NCBI GenBank assembly: GCA_025267735.1
Contig: CM046304.1
Span: forward strand, 24,555,381 to 24,619,380
Length of the DNA: 64,000 bases
Direction: 5' to 3'
Source of the DNA: Mactra quadrangularis
Taxonomy: Eukaryota > Mollusca > Bivalvia > Venerida > Mactridae
The position numbers and the translations under genes are program-made. This document shows positions 50,144-63,060 of the stretch, piece by piece; positions within the stretch are counted from its first letter, which is position 1, and every line of letters starts with the position of its first letter. Below the pieces are notes generated by a model that had not been told where the DNA came from, ran no database searches, and was given only the letters and a program-made list of their open reading frames with translations.

Positions 50144-53100
50144 TCAACTTGTTTTCACTTTCTTCTGAGGTGGTTGATTGTTTGTACTCTTATTTTTCTG
50201 TGCACTAATTCTTTCTTCTTTCTTTTCTAGGTATTGTTTTACATTATCATAATCTCGTATTTTCTGTAGACTAATGAACTGTGGCTGACATTCAATTGAA
50301 GCTGAAAACAAAATTAATTTATTATCAATACAACCACATTTCCCTTCACTAAACTAAAGTGACCAAAAACAAATCCTATAACAGTGAGAGAAATCATCAT
50401 TATACATCAAGTTTTCAAGAACAGGTGCTAGTTTCTAAAGCATATTACTAGCTAGTTCTTTGCCCCCTCGTACCCAAGATTTGAAAACACAAACTAACTT
50501 GTATTCCTTTAAGTAAGTGTAAGAAGGGTACCAGAGGACAAAGCCCAAGATAGCAATGTCCTCAGCAACTGGCCACAGGTGTGTGCTACTGAATTAAACC
50601 TGTATCCCTGTGGATAAAAGTGGAACGTGCTTATAAAAGCGGCACCTCAGTCGCTATCAATACTTCCATATGAACAAGAATGTACCTGTACATAACTAGA
50701 CTTAAAGTGATCTTATTAGTGAGGTTATATTCTTTAATACAGTAAGTTCCATTATTATGAACCATCTTAATAGATTGTCTTAATAAATGTATGGTCTTAA
50801 GACAAGTACCTTTTTCTTTTTACATTAAGCATTTTGAATTTAAAAATTGACAAAAATTGCACACTTTTACAATATCCAAGGTAGTGTTGATAGCAGAACT
50901 TCACCATCACATTTGTATTAATTGATCGAATTCATGATAACCTTATACATATTGTCTAACCTTGATTATGTGACAAATGTTATTTGGGTTGTTTAAACAG
51001 TATATTGATGATGTACTTATGTACAAATTGTAAATGAAATATAATGTTATGTTCTGTTCTGTATAAATATAATGGAAATAACTAAAATGAAAGTATAAAT
51101 GTCAATCTATGAGATACAATACAGATATGAAATGTATTACAAAACTGACAAAAAAATCAATTTAAACAATTTCAAGGTACCTTTGAAAAATGTCCAATTA
51201 TTACATAATGAAGATCTGGTTTTTATAACAGATTCATCTGTAATTGTTTCACTCATCTGGAAAGATACATATTAGAGGCAGTTAATACAAGACAATATGA
51301 TTGTGATGTTTAGTTTTAAATCCCTGTTCCAAATAGTCAAACAAGTCATTTAAGACCATCGGTTCACCTAACATTTTCCTTTCATGGACAGAAACATAAT
51401 TCCTATCTTTTATAAGCTGCCTACTTTTATACACAATTATACAGATGGTTGTTAGTCATGTTGACAAAAACTCTATCTTATTGTTGTTAAAGGGTTATGA
51501 AAAAAAGTTCTTGCAACTTAGTTAATCGCTTTCAAGTCTTCTTCCAGGTCCCCCCAGTACTGAGCATTAAGGATGAAGTTACTTGCTTCAGGAAACAACA
51601 AAGTAGATTTTGGATATGATTTGAGCCAACATTACCATGTTGGTGTGCTGTAAAACATAAATTAACAGACATACAAGAAATGTAATGTGGAAACCACATT
51701 AAAGCTGGATTTAAAAACTTTAACGCAAAAATTACAAAGGGAAATAATCCATAATAAAGCCTGGTAGAGTTGTGGTTACTTTCTAATTCTGTTCATCACA
51801 TGGTATGTTATCATTGTATGAAGTTTCATAAAGATCTGACAATAAATGGCAGAAATATATGGTAAAGAAAAACTTTAACACAATTGTTAACAACACCGGA
51901 CACCCAACCACCCACCCCTTTTTCGTTGAAAAATCTGGCTAAAAAATTTATTATTTAACTTATATGTAAAAGGACATAAAATGGCAAGATTTATTAGAAA
52001 GTGAAATAACTAAACTAATAAGTTAAAATGAAAGAATAAAACATAAGTACTTTACTTACACAAAATTGACCACTTTCATCTTTAGAACATTTATAAACAA
52101 TAACAGGTGTTTGTTGACATGGTAACACTACCCACAATACATGACCTTCATCAAAACATATATCCCATGGTTCCTCAGATAAACTAACATTATAACATTC
52201 ATTTATTTTACAACCATTTACTTGACCCTCTAATGAATACAATGAAAGTTGAGTAGATCTGAAAAAAATAGGACATCGTATAATTACTATGAATGAAATG
52301 TCTAGTACCGAGTTTTTGCATTTAGAACATTAGTAGGGACCAACTGAAGAAATTGGGTTTTTATGAGGCAAAATATCCTGTGTTTAAGGCAATAGCTTGA
52401 AAAAAGTAAAACAATGTGGGCTCCAAGAATTTTCTACACAGCCAATTGTAATTTTCACAAATGAACTTCTTGTCAATATTCCTGAAGGTAAATTTAAATT
52501 TTGAACTTTGGTGTGTGAAAAACTAGATAATTGTGCGTCAGCAATATTTTTCAGCAGTTAATTGGAATAGAGCAAGGAAAGATGCTCTATACTGGTGGTA
52601 AAGAATTCACTGTTTTGCCTTTAGTATTGTAAGGGTTAATGACATATGCAATCAGGGAGGGACTTCAGACAGTATAAAGTCAACTACCTGTGAAATATAA
52701 CAGCTAATACATCTAAACCACTATCATAAACCATCCTTTTAACTCCTAAACTGCAAGATTCTTCCGTCTGACCTTGACTTTCTGAGTCTCCTTCACCTTT
52801 CAAAATTTGACCTTCACATTGACCTTTAGTATTTTGACCTTTCATGAGGTCATAAGAACTGAGATTCTCTCCATTCACATTCCATGTAGCTAGTCTGCCA
52901 TCCTACAGAGAAAAAAACATTGAAATAAATTGAAAATGGTATCATCAATGTTGCTAATAGCAACCAAAATTAAATTCCGATTCCAGTAAATGTTTCCTAA
53001 TTACGTTTAGCAAGTATAGAATTCTTGGGAAACCTTCTAAAATAAGTACATTGGTATATAAACTCCATAAATTTCCCAATCCAAACTTATATACTGTCTA

Positions 53101-56100
53101 TAGCAGCCTCAGCAGGGGTGTGGGATGAAGGAAGGGGTTTCAGACAAAAAATTTAATTTTTTATTATTTCTTGCCAAAAATGTAAATTTGATTCAGAATG
53201 ATATTTTGATGTTCTAACATGCACCTCTCTTTGTCGTATAATTCTATTTAACTATTAATTCATTTAGACTATTGCATATTTATTTCTATATAACTGTGAC
53301 ATGTGATCACCAGTAATGAGTATTTGTCAACCACATGTTACTTTATCTTAGTTCATTCTTAACAAACTGTATTTAGAGCAGAATCTCTGTCAACTGTTAT
53401 ATGATACAGTTAAGTGCTGCAATAAAGATCACTTCAGTTACTGCAAAATCATGCAATTTTAAACATTTTCTTAATTCAAATAGCTAAATCAGAGCATAGA
53501 AAGGTCCCAATATTAAAACCATCCTTCTATTAAGACCACCCATTTTGATTGTCCTAAGAGTGGAACTTTACTGTATTACATGAACACTATGTTTTGTCAT
53601 CAAATTCAGGCTCCACCCATGTATAGGAACAAAAATATCAGTCTCTCGTATATCTCAATATACTCTTTAACTGATGAGATTTTTTCTCTACAAAAAAAAC
53701 ATTAAATCTGTAGCATTCATTTATGTTGTTTTTTTAAAGTCAGAATAAAACTTTTCAAGAGAAGGGAATATATTAGATGAAGAAGTCACAATGTATGTCA
53801 AAACTAGCTACCAGTAATCAACTTTTGTTATTATGGGTATCAGAAAAATCTGTAACAATTTAGTCAAATGTGATGTACTATGTATCTTGATTATTTCAGA
53901 CAATTTAAAGGTCATTAGACAGTTAAACATGTAGTCAGGTCTTAGTCACATACTGAATAATTCTAATAGATTTCAGAACATACCAGGGAGGCAGAAAAAA
54001 GGGGCAGGGTGCACCTGATGGTTGATGCTTCTAAGTACCTATTTTTGCATACAGGAGCAAAAAAGGACAGAGATAACAGAAAAAGGGTAGGGTGCAGAGA
54101 AATCCTTAACAGAGCTTACTGCACCAAAGATCTAGTTTAAAGTGATGAATCTTGTTTGTATAATACCAGACAACAGTTGGGAGAGATTTTGTCCTCTATA
54201 CAGTTTGTTTAGAAATGAATTAAGATAAGGTAACATGTGGTCAACAAATACTGGAGATCACATGTGACTGTTTTATAGAAATAAATATGCATTTTACTAA
54301 TTGAATATATAGTTTCATGAAATCATGGTGAACAGTTCTACGATTTTATCATAGATATTGTTTCATACATTTTACAGCATAGCAGTGAATAGTTTGAAGT
54401 TTTATTACAAAGGAAATGATAATTATGCTGAAAATATTGAATTGTCAGTATTGTCAATTCATGGTTGTCAGATTAAACCAAAGACTGAGTGTATTGTGGT
54501 AGCGTATATATAATGTTGAAATAATTTGTCAATTAAAATTCATCAGCCTGATAAGCCCATTTAGTAAAGCTTCTGACTTGCTAGCAAGACATCATGAATT
54601 TAAGCCCCATATAGGGTAATTAACATTTTCTTCCTCTTGTAACTATAGCAACAAAGCAATGTGATGCATTTTTGTACATTGTAATGTTGACCAAGCACAT
54701 ATATAACAAACATACTAAATCGTAATACAATGTACAATGACTTACTACCAATATACATGTACATGTATTTTAGACCAACATTGCTTACTGCTACAGAAAA
54801 TATAAAAGAATACACAGGGACCTCCTGAAGTTATAGAACAAAATTCTGCTTTCAGGATAAACTGATTAACAGTTACCAATGAAAAAAAGAAACAAAGAGA
54901 TATCAGAACAAAGTCCAAAATCAGCATAAATAAGTTTATCATCTTATGATTCATACCATGTTACATGAATAAACTTTAAAAATTGATTGTAAAAATCAAT
55001 GTGGTATGCATGCCCCAGTTTTTCTGAAAACTTCAATTGTCCAAGAACTTTTAAAGGCTGCTGTAGTTCTAGATATACTTACCCCTGATCCTGAGATGAT
55101 ATAATCATGTTTGTTGATATATAATATCTGACTAACATATCTGAAAATATTATAAGGTGTTTTAATAATAATGATATAAGTCAAGTAAATCTTATAAAAC
55201 TGGGATTTTTAAATTATTTTAGCAGTGTTTTTGCAAAATGATAAAATTACAAACAAAAACTGATTGATGTTTTTAAGTTACAATTGTTGAATTAAAATTT
55301 GTTTATTAGATCTACCCCCCTTTTTAAAGCCATTCCAAGCTTTTACACAAGAAGCAAGCTAAACATAATATCTTTAATAGGGCTGACACCAAATATAGCC
55401 AACTGAATCCGATGAAAAAAACAGGTGTTTTTCCATTACACACAGCATAGTAAAGAAATGTGATAATATATAGACAAAGCAGCAATTTAAAGCATTCAAG
55501 TACAAAATAAATGTACATGTGCATTGAAATTCTAGGAATTTGCCTTTTTCCCTGTCACAGTCAGTCAAAGCAATTGTGGCATAAAACCGACTTTGAATAA
55601 ACAATTCGCTGAATCCCATCCATCCTAATTTAGAATGTAAATGTTTATAATAACCTACTCTGTATGGTAAAGACAGAATGCATGTATATTGTAAGCATTA
55701 GGATAACAACTAATTCTAATCTTCTCATCTCTGTCACTTGTGACAATGTATTTATCATCTTTCGTTAATATCTGAAATATAACATGCATACCATTATACC
55801 ATTCATGAAATTAGCAGGTGTCCAGTTGCCTGGGACAACCACTTTTTAGTTCAGGCAACCAACAATTTCTTTTGGGCAACCAAATTTCTGCAAGTATAAA
55901 GATACAGTGCTTGCTCTTAAAATGATTTGTTCGGATAACCACTTTCATATCCTAATTTAATAGACTGTTATGCTACTGTTTACTCAGTAATTCACTGCAG
56001 GGTGGAACATCAGACCTAAGAATCCAGAGTTTGTGGTTCTATTCTTGGGGGATACCTTCATGCTTTCTTGGCAATAGGTTCTATAAATATTGTCTTCCAC

Positions 56101-56618
56101 CATTCTCTCGCCTACATCTGTATCAAGTAAGGCAAATGTCAGCCACTGGCATATTTTTATATACATTGTACCAGCACAAGGCCTAATGGTTTCAAGTTTT
56201 TACTAATATAGTGAAGTTCTACTGAAAGGACCATCAAAATTGATGGTCTTAATAGTGAAATGAACATAATATAGAGATCTTTTTTTCTGCAACTTAAGCA
56301 TTCATTATACTTATAAATCTAAAAACAAAATCAAATGATTTTGAAATAGCCAACTAGTCATTTTAGTGGCACTTTACTGCAGTTTATAAGGAAATCCGAA
56401 TAGTTCCAAGAGTCAATTAAATGAATGTTAAAGGAGATGATGTTAAACAATAAATACTTACTACATCTAGAACCATAGAAAGATGTCCAAGTATAAGTTC
56501 ACCATTACTGTCAGTATCTATCAAGGAATATTTATATACATCACCAGTTCTATCTGCTACAACAACTTCCTTCTGGTTGCTAGGGAAAGCTATGGCAGTA
56601 CATCGCCTAGCAACAGGT
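50144..56618 (-). CDS. WDR4: WDR4, tRNA (guanine-N7)-methyltransferase non-catalytic subunit (partial gene)
   Basis: WDR4 (Trm82 in yeast) is the beta-propeller scaffold that holds METTL1 for m7G46 methylation of tRNA in the nucleus. Exons read on the - strand: 56618-56462 (starts in codon phase; ARRCTAIAF, VADRTGDVYKYSL, LGHLSMVLDV), 55771-55659 (TSDRDEKIRIS), 55140-55083 (YIISGSG), 52902-52688 (DGRLATWNVNG plus an acidic, low-complexity insert), 52258-52060 (EEPWDICFDE, LWVVLPCQQTPVIVYK) and 50301-50144 (VKQYLEKKEERI, ending KKVKTS and TGA). Every junction has GT/AG and matching phase except the last, where a phase 0 end meets a phase 1 start. That implies one unseen exon of length 3n+1 between 52059 and 50302. 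About 300 residues are visible, against 412 in human. The N-terminal ~110 residues are not seen and probably lie beyond the window edge or in unrecognised exons at 57-64 kb. The nearly intact motifs argue for a live gene. Confidence 0.92.
50739..50905 (+). mobile_element. Short palindromic MITE (ACAGTAAARTTCC family), in the last WDR4 intron
   Basis: ACAGTAAGTTCCATTATTAT at the left, GATAGCAGAACTTCACC at the right, with the family block CAATATCCAAGGTAGT inside. Confidence 0.75.
53406..53575 (-). mobile_element. Short palindromic MITE (ACAGTAAARTTCC family), in a WDR4 intron
   Basis: The right end AAGAGTGGAACTTTACTGTA is crisp, with AAGACCACCCATTTTGATTG beside it. The left end ACAGTTAAGTGCTGCAATAA is eroded. 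Confidence 0.75.
53990..54115 (+). repeat. Dispersed repeat (GGAGGCAGAAAAAAGGGGCA family), copy 1
   Basis: GCAGGGTGCACCTGATGGTT and GATGCTTCTAAGTACCTATT recur at 58440-58525 with moderate divergence. Two internal sub-blocks (AGAAAAAGGG, GGGTGCA) repeat within the element. Confidence 0.7.
55815..55975 (+). repeat. Dispersed repeat (GGGACAACCACTTTTAGTT family), copy 3, in a WDR4 intron
   Basis: AGTTGCCTGGGACAACCACT, AGATACAGTGCTTGCTCTTA, CACTTTCATATCCTAATTTA. The longest of the three copies. Source element unknown. Confidence 0.75.
56207..56382 (+). mobile_element. Short palindromic MITE (ACAGTAAARTTCC family), in a WDR4 intron
   Basis: Left ATAGTGAAGTTCTACTGAAA with GACCATCAAAATTGATGGTC, a perfect hairpin core. 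Right TTTTAGTGGCACTTTACTGC. Confidence 0.75.
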
Positions 56619-58330
56619 CTGAAAAATAAAAATACATTTGTTTAAATACATCAGATTTTTTACAAAATGGTTATTATATTAAGATGCCTAAACTAATGAA
56701 TAGTGTTTTAGAACTCTACAATAACATTGTTGGGTAAAGGAAGGATGTTTCTAGAAAAATCCCTAGCTTTCATAATATGGTTACTAAAGCAAGGAAATGG
56801 TTACCAATGGCTACATAGGGATACCAGCATAAACTTGAGGTTGGCACACAAGCAAAACTGTACATACTTATTGAGTAAACTTTAATAGATTTGAAGGGGA
56901 AAAATTAAGGTGGCCCCACTGGGTATAGAAACCTCTATAAACCCACTGAGGTGACACCTAGTAAGGTTTAGGTTTTATAGGGCAAACAGTGAAAACTGGC
57001 ACAAGTTTACTGTCATTTACTGTTATTGCTTTCATTGAGCCAAGTCTTCCTAGAGAAAGAATAATGAATATAAGATACAATGAGTCTAGAAATCAGACAA
57101 ACTATCTCTTACATGTGAAAATGACCTAAGGCTCAAGTTTTACTCCCAAATTCTGGTAAAAAACTTGCCAAAAAAAAGTGTAAAATGACCATTACTGGAT
57201 ACAGATTATGTAATTCTTATTCCACACCACAGACTAAGTCTGGTGTTACCATGGCGAGGAGTATCACACATGGAAAGTAATATATACCTAACAAACAACC
57301 TTCATTGCCAACCATACAACTATAATTATAGCATATTACAATGCAGCATTTCTGCTTTAGGAAGGAAAGGAGCAAGATTTCGCCTACGCTTGACCACTGA
57401 CGCTTACACATAATTAAATAAACGGTGTCTGTGGTAAATTTAACGGAACTTTTCACACTGACCATTTGAAGACCAGTCAAAATATACCAAAACCAGTCGA
57501 GAAATGCTACATCATTTATAGTGTTAACAAAATAGAAAAGTACATTTTAACATTAAAGAAATGATCTTCGGCTTTTAACACATTTATAAAAGAAAAATTC
57601 ATCTCAACTATGACACTAAGCAAATCAAACCTCGAATGTGACTTAAACTTATTTAAGTACTGTTGCAAGGACAACTGGCATGAATCACAAACCATGCACT
57701 TATACAGAGTATAATGCTTAGGTGAGCTAAAATAATATTTTTAAAGTGTTTTAATGCCGTAGCAAAACATCGTAGACCATAGGTCGTATCATTCCAAATG
57801 GTCAACCCATTTACCGTTCATGACACGGCTAAATCTGTAATTTAGCTGTTAACCAGTTAACCACTTCCGTCAGTAACAAACAATAATAACACAAAATTTA
57901 GCATCAGTGGTGAAAAAGTAAAGAAAAAATACATAGAAAAATACAAGTGATCTATTATGCCTGGAGCCAAAAAACCTAAATACAGACCATACGTAAACCT
58001 ACAATAATCAACTCAGAAAATGACAAAACAATTAAGTTTCATCTCTACTCTAAATAGTTTAAATTGGTTTAAAAAGTTTTCAGACAAAACCATTTTCCTT
58101 ACCAAGATTTATCAGGGATCCTAGACAAATTTGACAAATTGTCATGTCATATGTCCTACCTTCTGAGGCAAAATTGGTTTGCATTTATACCAAGTAGTCT
58201 AGAACTGAATTTATATCAAATATATTACTAGTAGCAGAATACTTTCAATATTATGAATAAATGTAACATTGGGAATAGTTTTTTGAGATAATAATAAAAG
58301 TTATATTTGTGTTGTAAGGATCTACATACG

Positions 58331-58412
58331 ATTCGCAAGTTTAGAGCTAAACGGTCATAACTCACTGTTTTCTTAAATTGAGTTATGACTGTTTGGCCCT
58401 AAACCCGCGAAT
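58331..58412 (-). other. Long hairpin with 34-nt arms and 14-nt loop
   Basis: 58331-58364 and 58379-58412 are inverted copies with five mismatches, all transitions. If transcribed on the - strand, three of these become G-U pairs. The arm reads ATTCGC..GTTTAG..AAAC.GTCATAACTCA. Size and shape resemble a pre-microRNA, but a solo fold-back MITE is equally possible. Confidence 0.5.
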
Positions 58413-58434
58413 ACCATGTTCTTTACTAGCAATT

Positions 58435-58580
58435 ATTTTAGAACTCAGAAAAGGGCAGGGAAGCAGAAAAAAAGGGCATGGTACATCAGAAGGTTGATGT
58501 TTCAAAGTAAGTATTTCTGCATTTGTTAATATGAGCAAAAAAAGCATGGAGGAGAAAAAAAGAGCATGGTGCAGTGCTCT
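58435..58580 (+). repeat. Dispersed repeat (GGAGGCAGAAAAAAGGGGCA family), copy 2
   Basis: GGGAAGCAGAAAAAAAGGGC, TCAGAAGGTTGATGTTTCAA and GTAAGTATTTCTGCATTTG parallel copy 1 at 53990. Confidence 0.7.
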
Positions 58581-60830
58581 GCCATTCTGCTTAAAAATAA
58601 TCACTATAAATATAAATAATCCAAGAGCTGTACCTACATAGCCCAATATCTGTACCTTTAAAGCCTAAAAATGTTCATTTCTTCTATACATAAAAAGGAA
58701 ACATTGTGGATACAAAACTCTAAAAAATAACATACACCTGACAACAGCAGGTCAGGCAGAGATCAACTAGCTAACTTGCATAATATAAGCATCATTCAAT
58801 CATTTGTTGTTAAGAAAATGTACAAGTCAGACCAACTCAATGTTTGACAAGTAATGTTTACAAGTCACATCATACTTGTGTACCAAATAACCTCAACCCT
58901 GTAATTTAATTAATTGAATGACCAATTAAACAAAGTTGATACCAACACAAAATGCTATCATTATCATCAACAACCAATTTTCAATTGATATGAACTCAGA
59001 ACCATTAAAATATCAGTAACAAGAACCTATCTCGTAAAAAATACTCATGTCAACTCTATTACGGGCAAAAAAAACCGACGCACCAAGATAAATGCCCGGA
59101 CATTTTCTCATAGCTGATAATATTGTGAAAACCACATTTTCTCTGCCTGATAAGACCGTGCCATCATTCAATTAAGATCAATCATCTATTTTCTATACTA
59201 CACGCCAATCTTGGAACTTAATTGTCCGGAAAACTAACGTAAACAATGTAATCACGTTACTGTAGTAACGGGGACATGTCTAAAACATCTTCTGCAACAA
59301 TGATGATGAATTGGTTACCAATATTGTTTTATGTTACAAGACCTTGAGAAATTAACCTGCCCTGTATAGAAATAAATCTTATTTCAAGTAAATAGTTTGT
59401 AGCCTAACACCATTTAAAGTATCAATATTCACTATAACCAACTAGCCCAAGCCCCGGCCTAGTGAAAATACTCATTTTTATATTTTAAAATATGTTTCGA
59501 AACAATTTTGAGGAATTTAGAATTGTTGATATTTGTGTTGGAATCTAGTGGACAAGCAGATATTTAAGTCTATTATAGCTCAATATTTCAACCAACTTCA
59601 AAATGAAAATATGAATCTTCGAGTAAGACATTGCCTGGCACTCCTAGTACTACTCCTATTACTGGTAGTCTCTTTTTAATTTTCATGTCCTAAAAATATA
59701 TGAAAAACCCTCAAAATTCAAACAAAATACAATAAACATGAATTAAACACACTTTAACTAACTATGACCTAGAAAAAAAACTAATTAACAATATGACATT
59801 TAAAATAACCTGAAAATGGAACAAAACATAATCTTTAAAAAAAACATCTTCAAAACAAAAACAAAACCAGTTCCGACATAATCAGTCTACTTTTCATAAA
59901 GAGATAATTAACCTCACAGTGACAAATATGACAGACAACAAGAAAAAACCTAGTTCCAAGTAATAAGGCCATACAATGTTCATTCTTAGATTCTCATTTA
60001 AGCCAAACCAGTCTTTAAACATAAAACCAGGGTTCTGCACCAGCTGTTTTTACCAAGGATCCCTAAAGAATCCCAAGTCAGATATTCAGAGTCCTTCGTT
60101 AATGAAAGGGATTCCCTCGATATAAGACAAGAATTTTGGATACAGATTTTAAGACACTAAGTGTGATAAACAATTCATGGAAACTTAAATTCATGTAAGA
60201 ACAGGGCATTTTTCAGTGGCACTGATGGGATCCCCAGCTATGAATCATGGAAATTTCACCCAAGTTTTTGGGATCCTCAGAATCGATTTCAGAGACACTG
60301 TTCGTATCAAACCAAGCATGAAACTGGCAGATAACAAAGACATACGTAAAAAGTATAAAAAATTATTTTCCTCGACTTTTTTGGAAAATCAGGAAATCAT
60401 AGAAATCAAACCATTGATATCCCATGGCCTAATAACAGTGTCTCAGGAATTTAACAATATCCCCTGTCATAGTTTGACACATAAAACAGAGAAAGTCACA
60501 TGACTGCTTGGAAAACAATACACAGAAAATCGCTTTTAGACAATTTTTTTAATTCATTGAGACATTACATTTTATTTCCTAAGAAAATCTTTTCCAAGAA
60601 ATGTTTACACATCATCCATTGAAATTTTTAAGCTACTACTATAAACTCAGAGATTTTTAATACACAAATTATAAAAACAAATTTGGCATAAAAATGAAAG
60701 AAGTTTAACATGAATGGAAAAATTCCATAAACTACTCTCTTAGAATTCTTCACATTAAAGCTTAACAAGAACTCAGTCTGACTTAACATCTTTATAGAAA
60801 TAGGCAAAACTGTCAAATTGCTCCCATATC

Positions 60831-60930
60831 TGAATGACCTAAGCAGCTGCTGAATGACCTAAGCAGCTGCTGAATGACCTAAGCTGTTGCTGAATGACTT
60901 AAGCTGTTGCTGAATGACCTAGGCTGTTGA
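60831..60930. repeat. Tandem repeat, 20-bp unit, five copies
   Basis: TGAATGACCTAAGCAGCTGC starts at 60831 and recurs every 20 bp to 60930, with GCAGCTGC changing to GCTGTTGC in later copies. Confidence 0.95.
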
Positions 60931-60954
60931 TGGGCCATAAAACAATAACAATAA

Positions 60955-61050
60955 CAACATAATAATAATAATATTAATAAAAAAAATATTATAATAATAA
61001 TAATGACAATGATTATAATAATGGTGATACTTGTAATAATAAACATAATA
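60955..61050. repeat. (AAT)n microsatellite, interrupted
   Basis: AATAATAAT runs with GAC and GAT interruptions, directly beyond the 20-bp tandem repeat. Confidence 0.9.
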
Positions 61051-61690
61051 ATACTCAATTATATCAAGAAAGAATTATTACTAGCCTGAATAATGTTCAC
61101 TGGTCCTGGACTTAGAGCAAGTTGGTTAATTCATAAAAAAAATTAGTATTTTACTGATGCTTTTTATGGCAAAAAGATAAAGTATAAAGTTCACCTTGGA
61201 AGATTTTTTGGAAAATAGCACTTAAGGCATCAACTTGAACTTTTTTGACAAACGTAACCATTATAGTATAATCATTGAACATGTCTCACAGAATTTGTTG
61301 CCTTTCCAATAAAAAACTGAAATTTCAACATACCCAGTATATAAAATTACTATATATTATAGCTTTAAATTGATTGCCTTGCTTGGTCAGAATTTTCAAA
61401 CTGGTCAGGTCCCTGTTTGTTAACAATCCCTAATATCCACCAATGAAATATAATACAGACTAAATAAATAATTAAAGCTAATTCAACTCCTTGTTTCTTT
61501 TTGTCCAGAAGATCTTTATGAGAAATAAAACAAAACAAACATTAATGATCCAAAAGATACAAATTTATTAAGCAAAAGAGAAGTATCTTACAAAAAGATA
61601 ATAAAACATAAGAAAAATATCTTAACAAAAGATATTAACAACATTTTACCCAAGAAGAAATTAATATCGACACTGACAAGTAAATAAACT

Positions 61691-62420
61691 ATGACAGCAA
61701 CTCGTAAAAAATTCACTAAAAAGGAATCAGATAGAGCCTCCTTTAACGTGGAAGATGAAAAATTGTGTAGAAAAATAATACAGCGTATATTTCAAGTTAT
61801 TTATGGAGAAAGTATTTATCAAATTTATCTTGATGATATGTTCACTTCAAGTATACTCGTTAAGGCTCGTAAGCACCAAAAGTGGAAAGAACGCATTCGG
61901 TGGAAAATTAATTCTATTTACAGAATGCCAGTCTAAACATCGGTGAACAAACATTCCGGTACAGTCTACATATCAAGCATAAATTTTTCATCCCAATAAC
62001 AGTTTAGTTTTCTACCCTCACTAAATCAAGTATGTCTTATACTGAACGTAAAAGGGATGATATTAACGAGCAAACACCACAGTACATTTGCACGATTAAT
62101 GAATATTTAAATGAACCTCAAGAAAATTCATAACCGTCGTGTCAGTCGAAAGCGAGTCTTGATGTAAATGATGCAGAATTATGGAAGGTTACGGCTTTAG
62201 TAAGTAATTTGTCTACCGCAGACACGTAGCTAATGATTGGTTATCAGCAGGCGGCATTCCCAGAACCCTTTGCTCCGCAATCTATCAATATTCCGACAAC
62301 ACAGATCAGTTTTCGTCTCATCAAATTTACTTACCCAAATACGAAACTCGACAAAAGAACTTAACGAGATTGCGCCGATAGATAACATCTCAAAAATTGA
62401 CAAGTGTATTAGCGCTTGAT
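61691..62420 (+). pseudogene. Pair of tandem coding remnants of unknown origin
   Basis: An 81-codon open frame (61691-61936, basic and Lys/Arg-rich) is followed after about 95 bp by a second frame starting at ATG 62033. The second frame keeps a protein-like composition to about 62375 but is interrupted by in-frame stops at 62132 and 62228. It then reads PTTQISFRLIKFTYPNTKLD. The two consecutive intronless frames with a short gap, and more even base composition than the flanks, suggest a decayed mobile or viral element, or a retrocopy. I recognise no family. The first frame may be fortuitous. Confidence 0.3.
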
Positions 62421-62892
62421 ATTTACGGCTTTTCTTTTATAGTAAATTTATTATAACTACATAGATTCTAAAATCTATGCTTAAGTCTTAAATTGTCTTG
62501 AATAATGCTTCGTGTAATAAATTCTGATTCAACACTGACATTTCCCCAGAACAAAAACGATCACATAGTTTTTAAAATAGTAAAAGGGTCATTATTTCAG
62601 ACGTCAAAAATTTCTTGAATATTCTATCTTTTATAAGGTAGTGATTAAAATATACTTATATTTCCAAAATATGATCAATATACATAAAAATGTAAAAATA
62701 CTAAGAAATTATAATTGTAAGACTTTTCTTGATTGTCAAGGTTGAAATATTTTGTTGTCAAGCATACTGCATAACTCCATAACTGCATTGACTAAGCCTA
62801 GAATGAAATGTGTCTATGGTGATTGCAAACCAGTGCATTGTAAAAATGTACTTGTTGAACTCCGAAATCTAAATATCTAACAAATCACCTCA

Positions 62893-62971
62893 GTTAAAAT
62901 AATAATAATAGTAATAAAAATAATAATAATAGTAATAATGATAATAATGATGATGATGATGATAATGATGG

Positions 62972-63002
<31 letters not shown>

Positions 63003-63060
63003 AATAATAATAATAATAGTAATAATAGTAGTAAAAGTAATAATAATAATAATAAATAGT
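62893..63060. repeat. (AAT)n/(GAT)n compound microsatellite
   Basis: AAT flanks surround a GAT core (62945-63003). The isoleucine-rich frame on the - strand is a by-product. Confidence 0.98.

Larger units (their letters stand above)
57000..60200. other. Intergenic or WDR4 5' intron sequence
   Basis: Frames at 57217-57480 and 58383-58646 lack domain support; the second lies over a dispersed repeat. WDR4 5' exons were looked for here without a convincing hit. Confidence 0.5.

Noticed and set aside
58139..58210. Possible upstream WDR4 exon ending QFCLR before GTAGGA
   Set aside because: Phase would fit, but the donor is weak, no polypyrimidine acceptor precedes it and the upstream frame has a stop close by. 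Similarity to WDR4 is slight.
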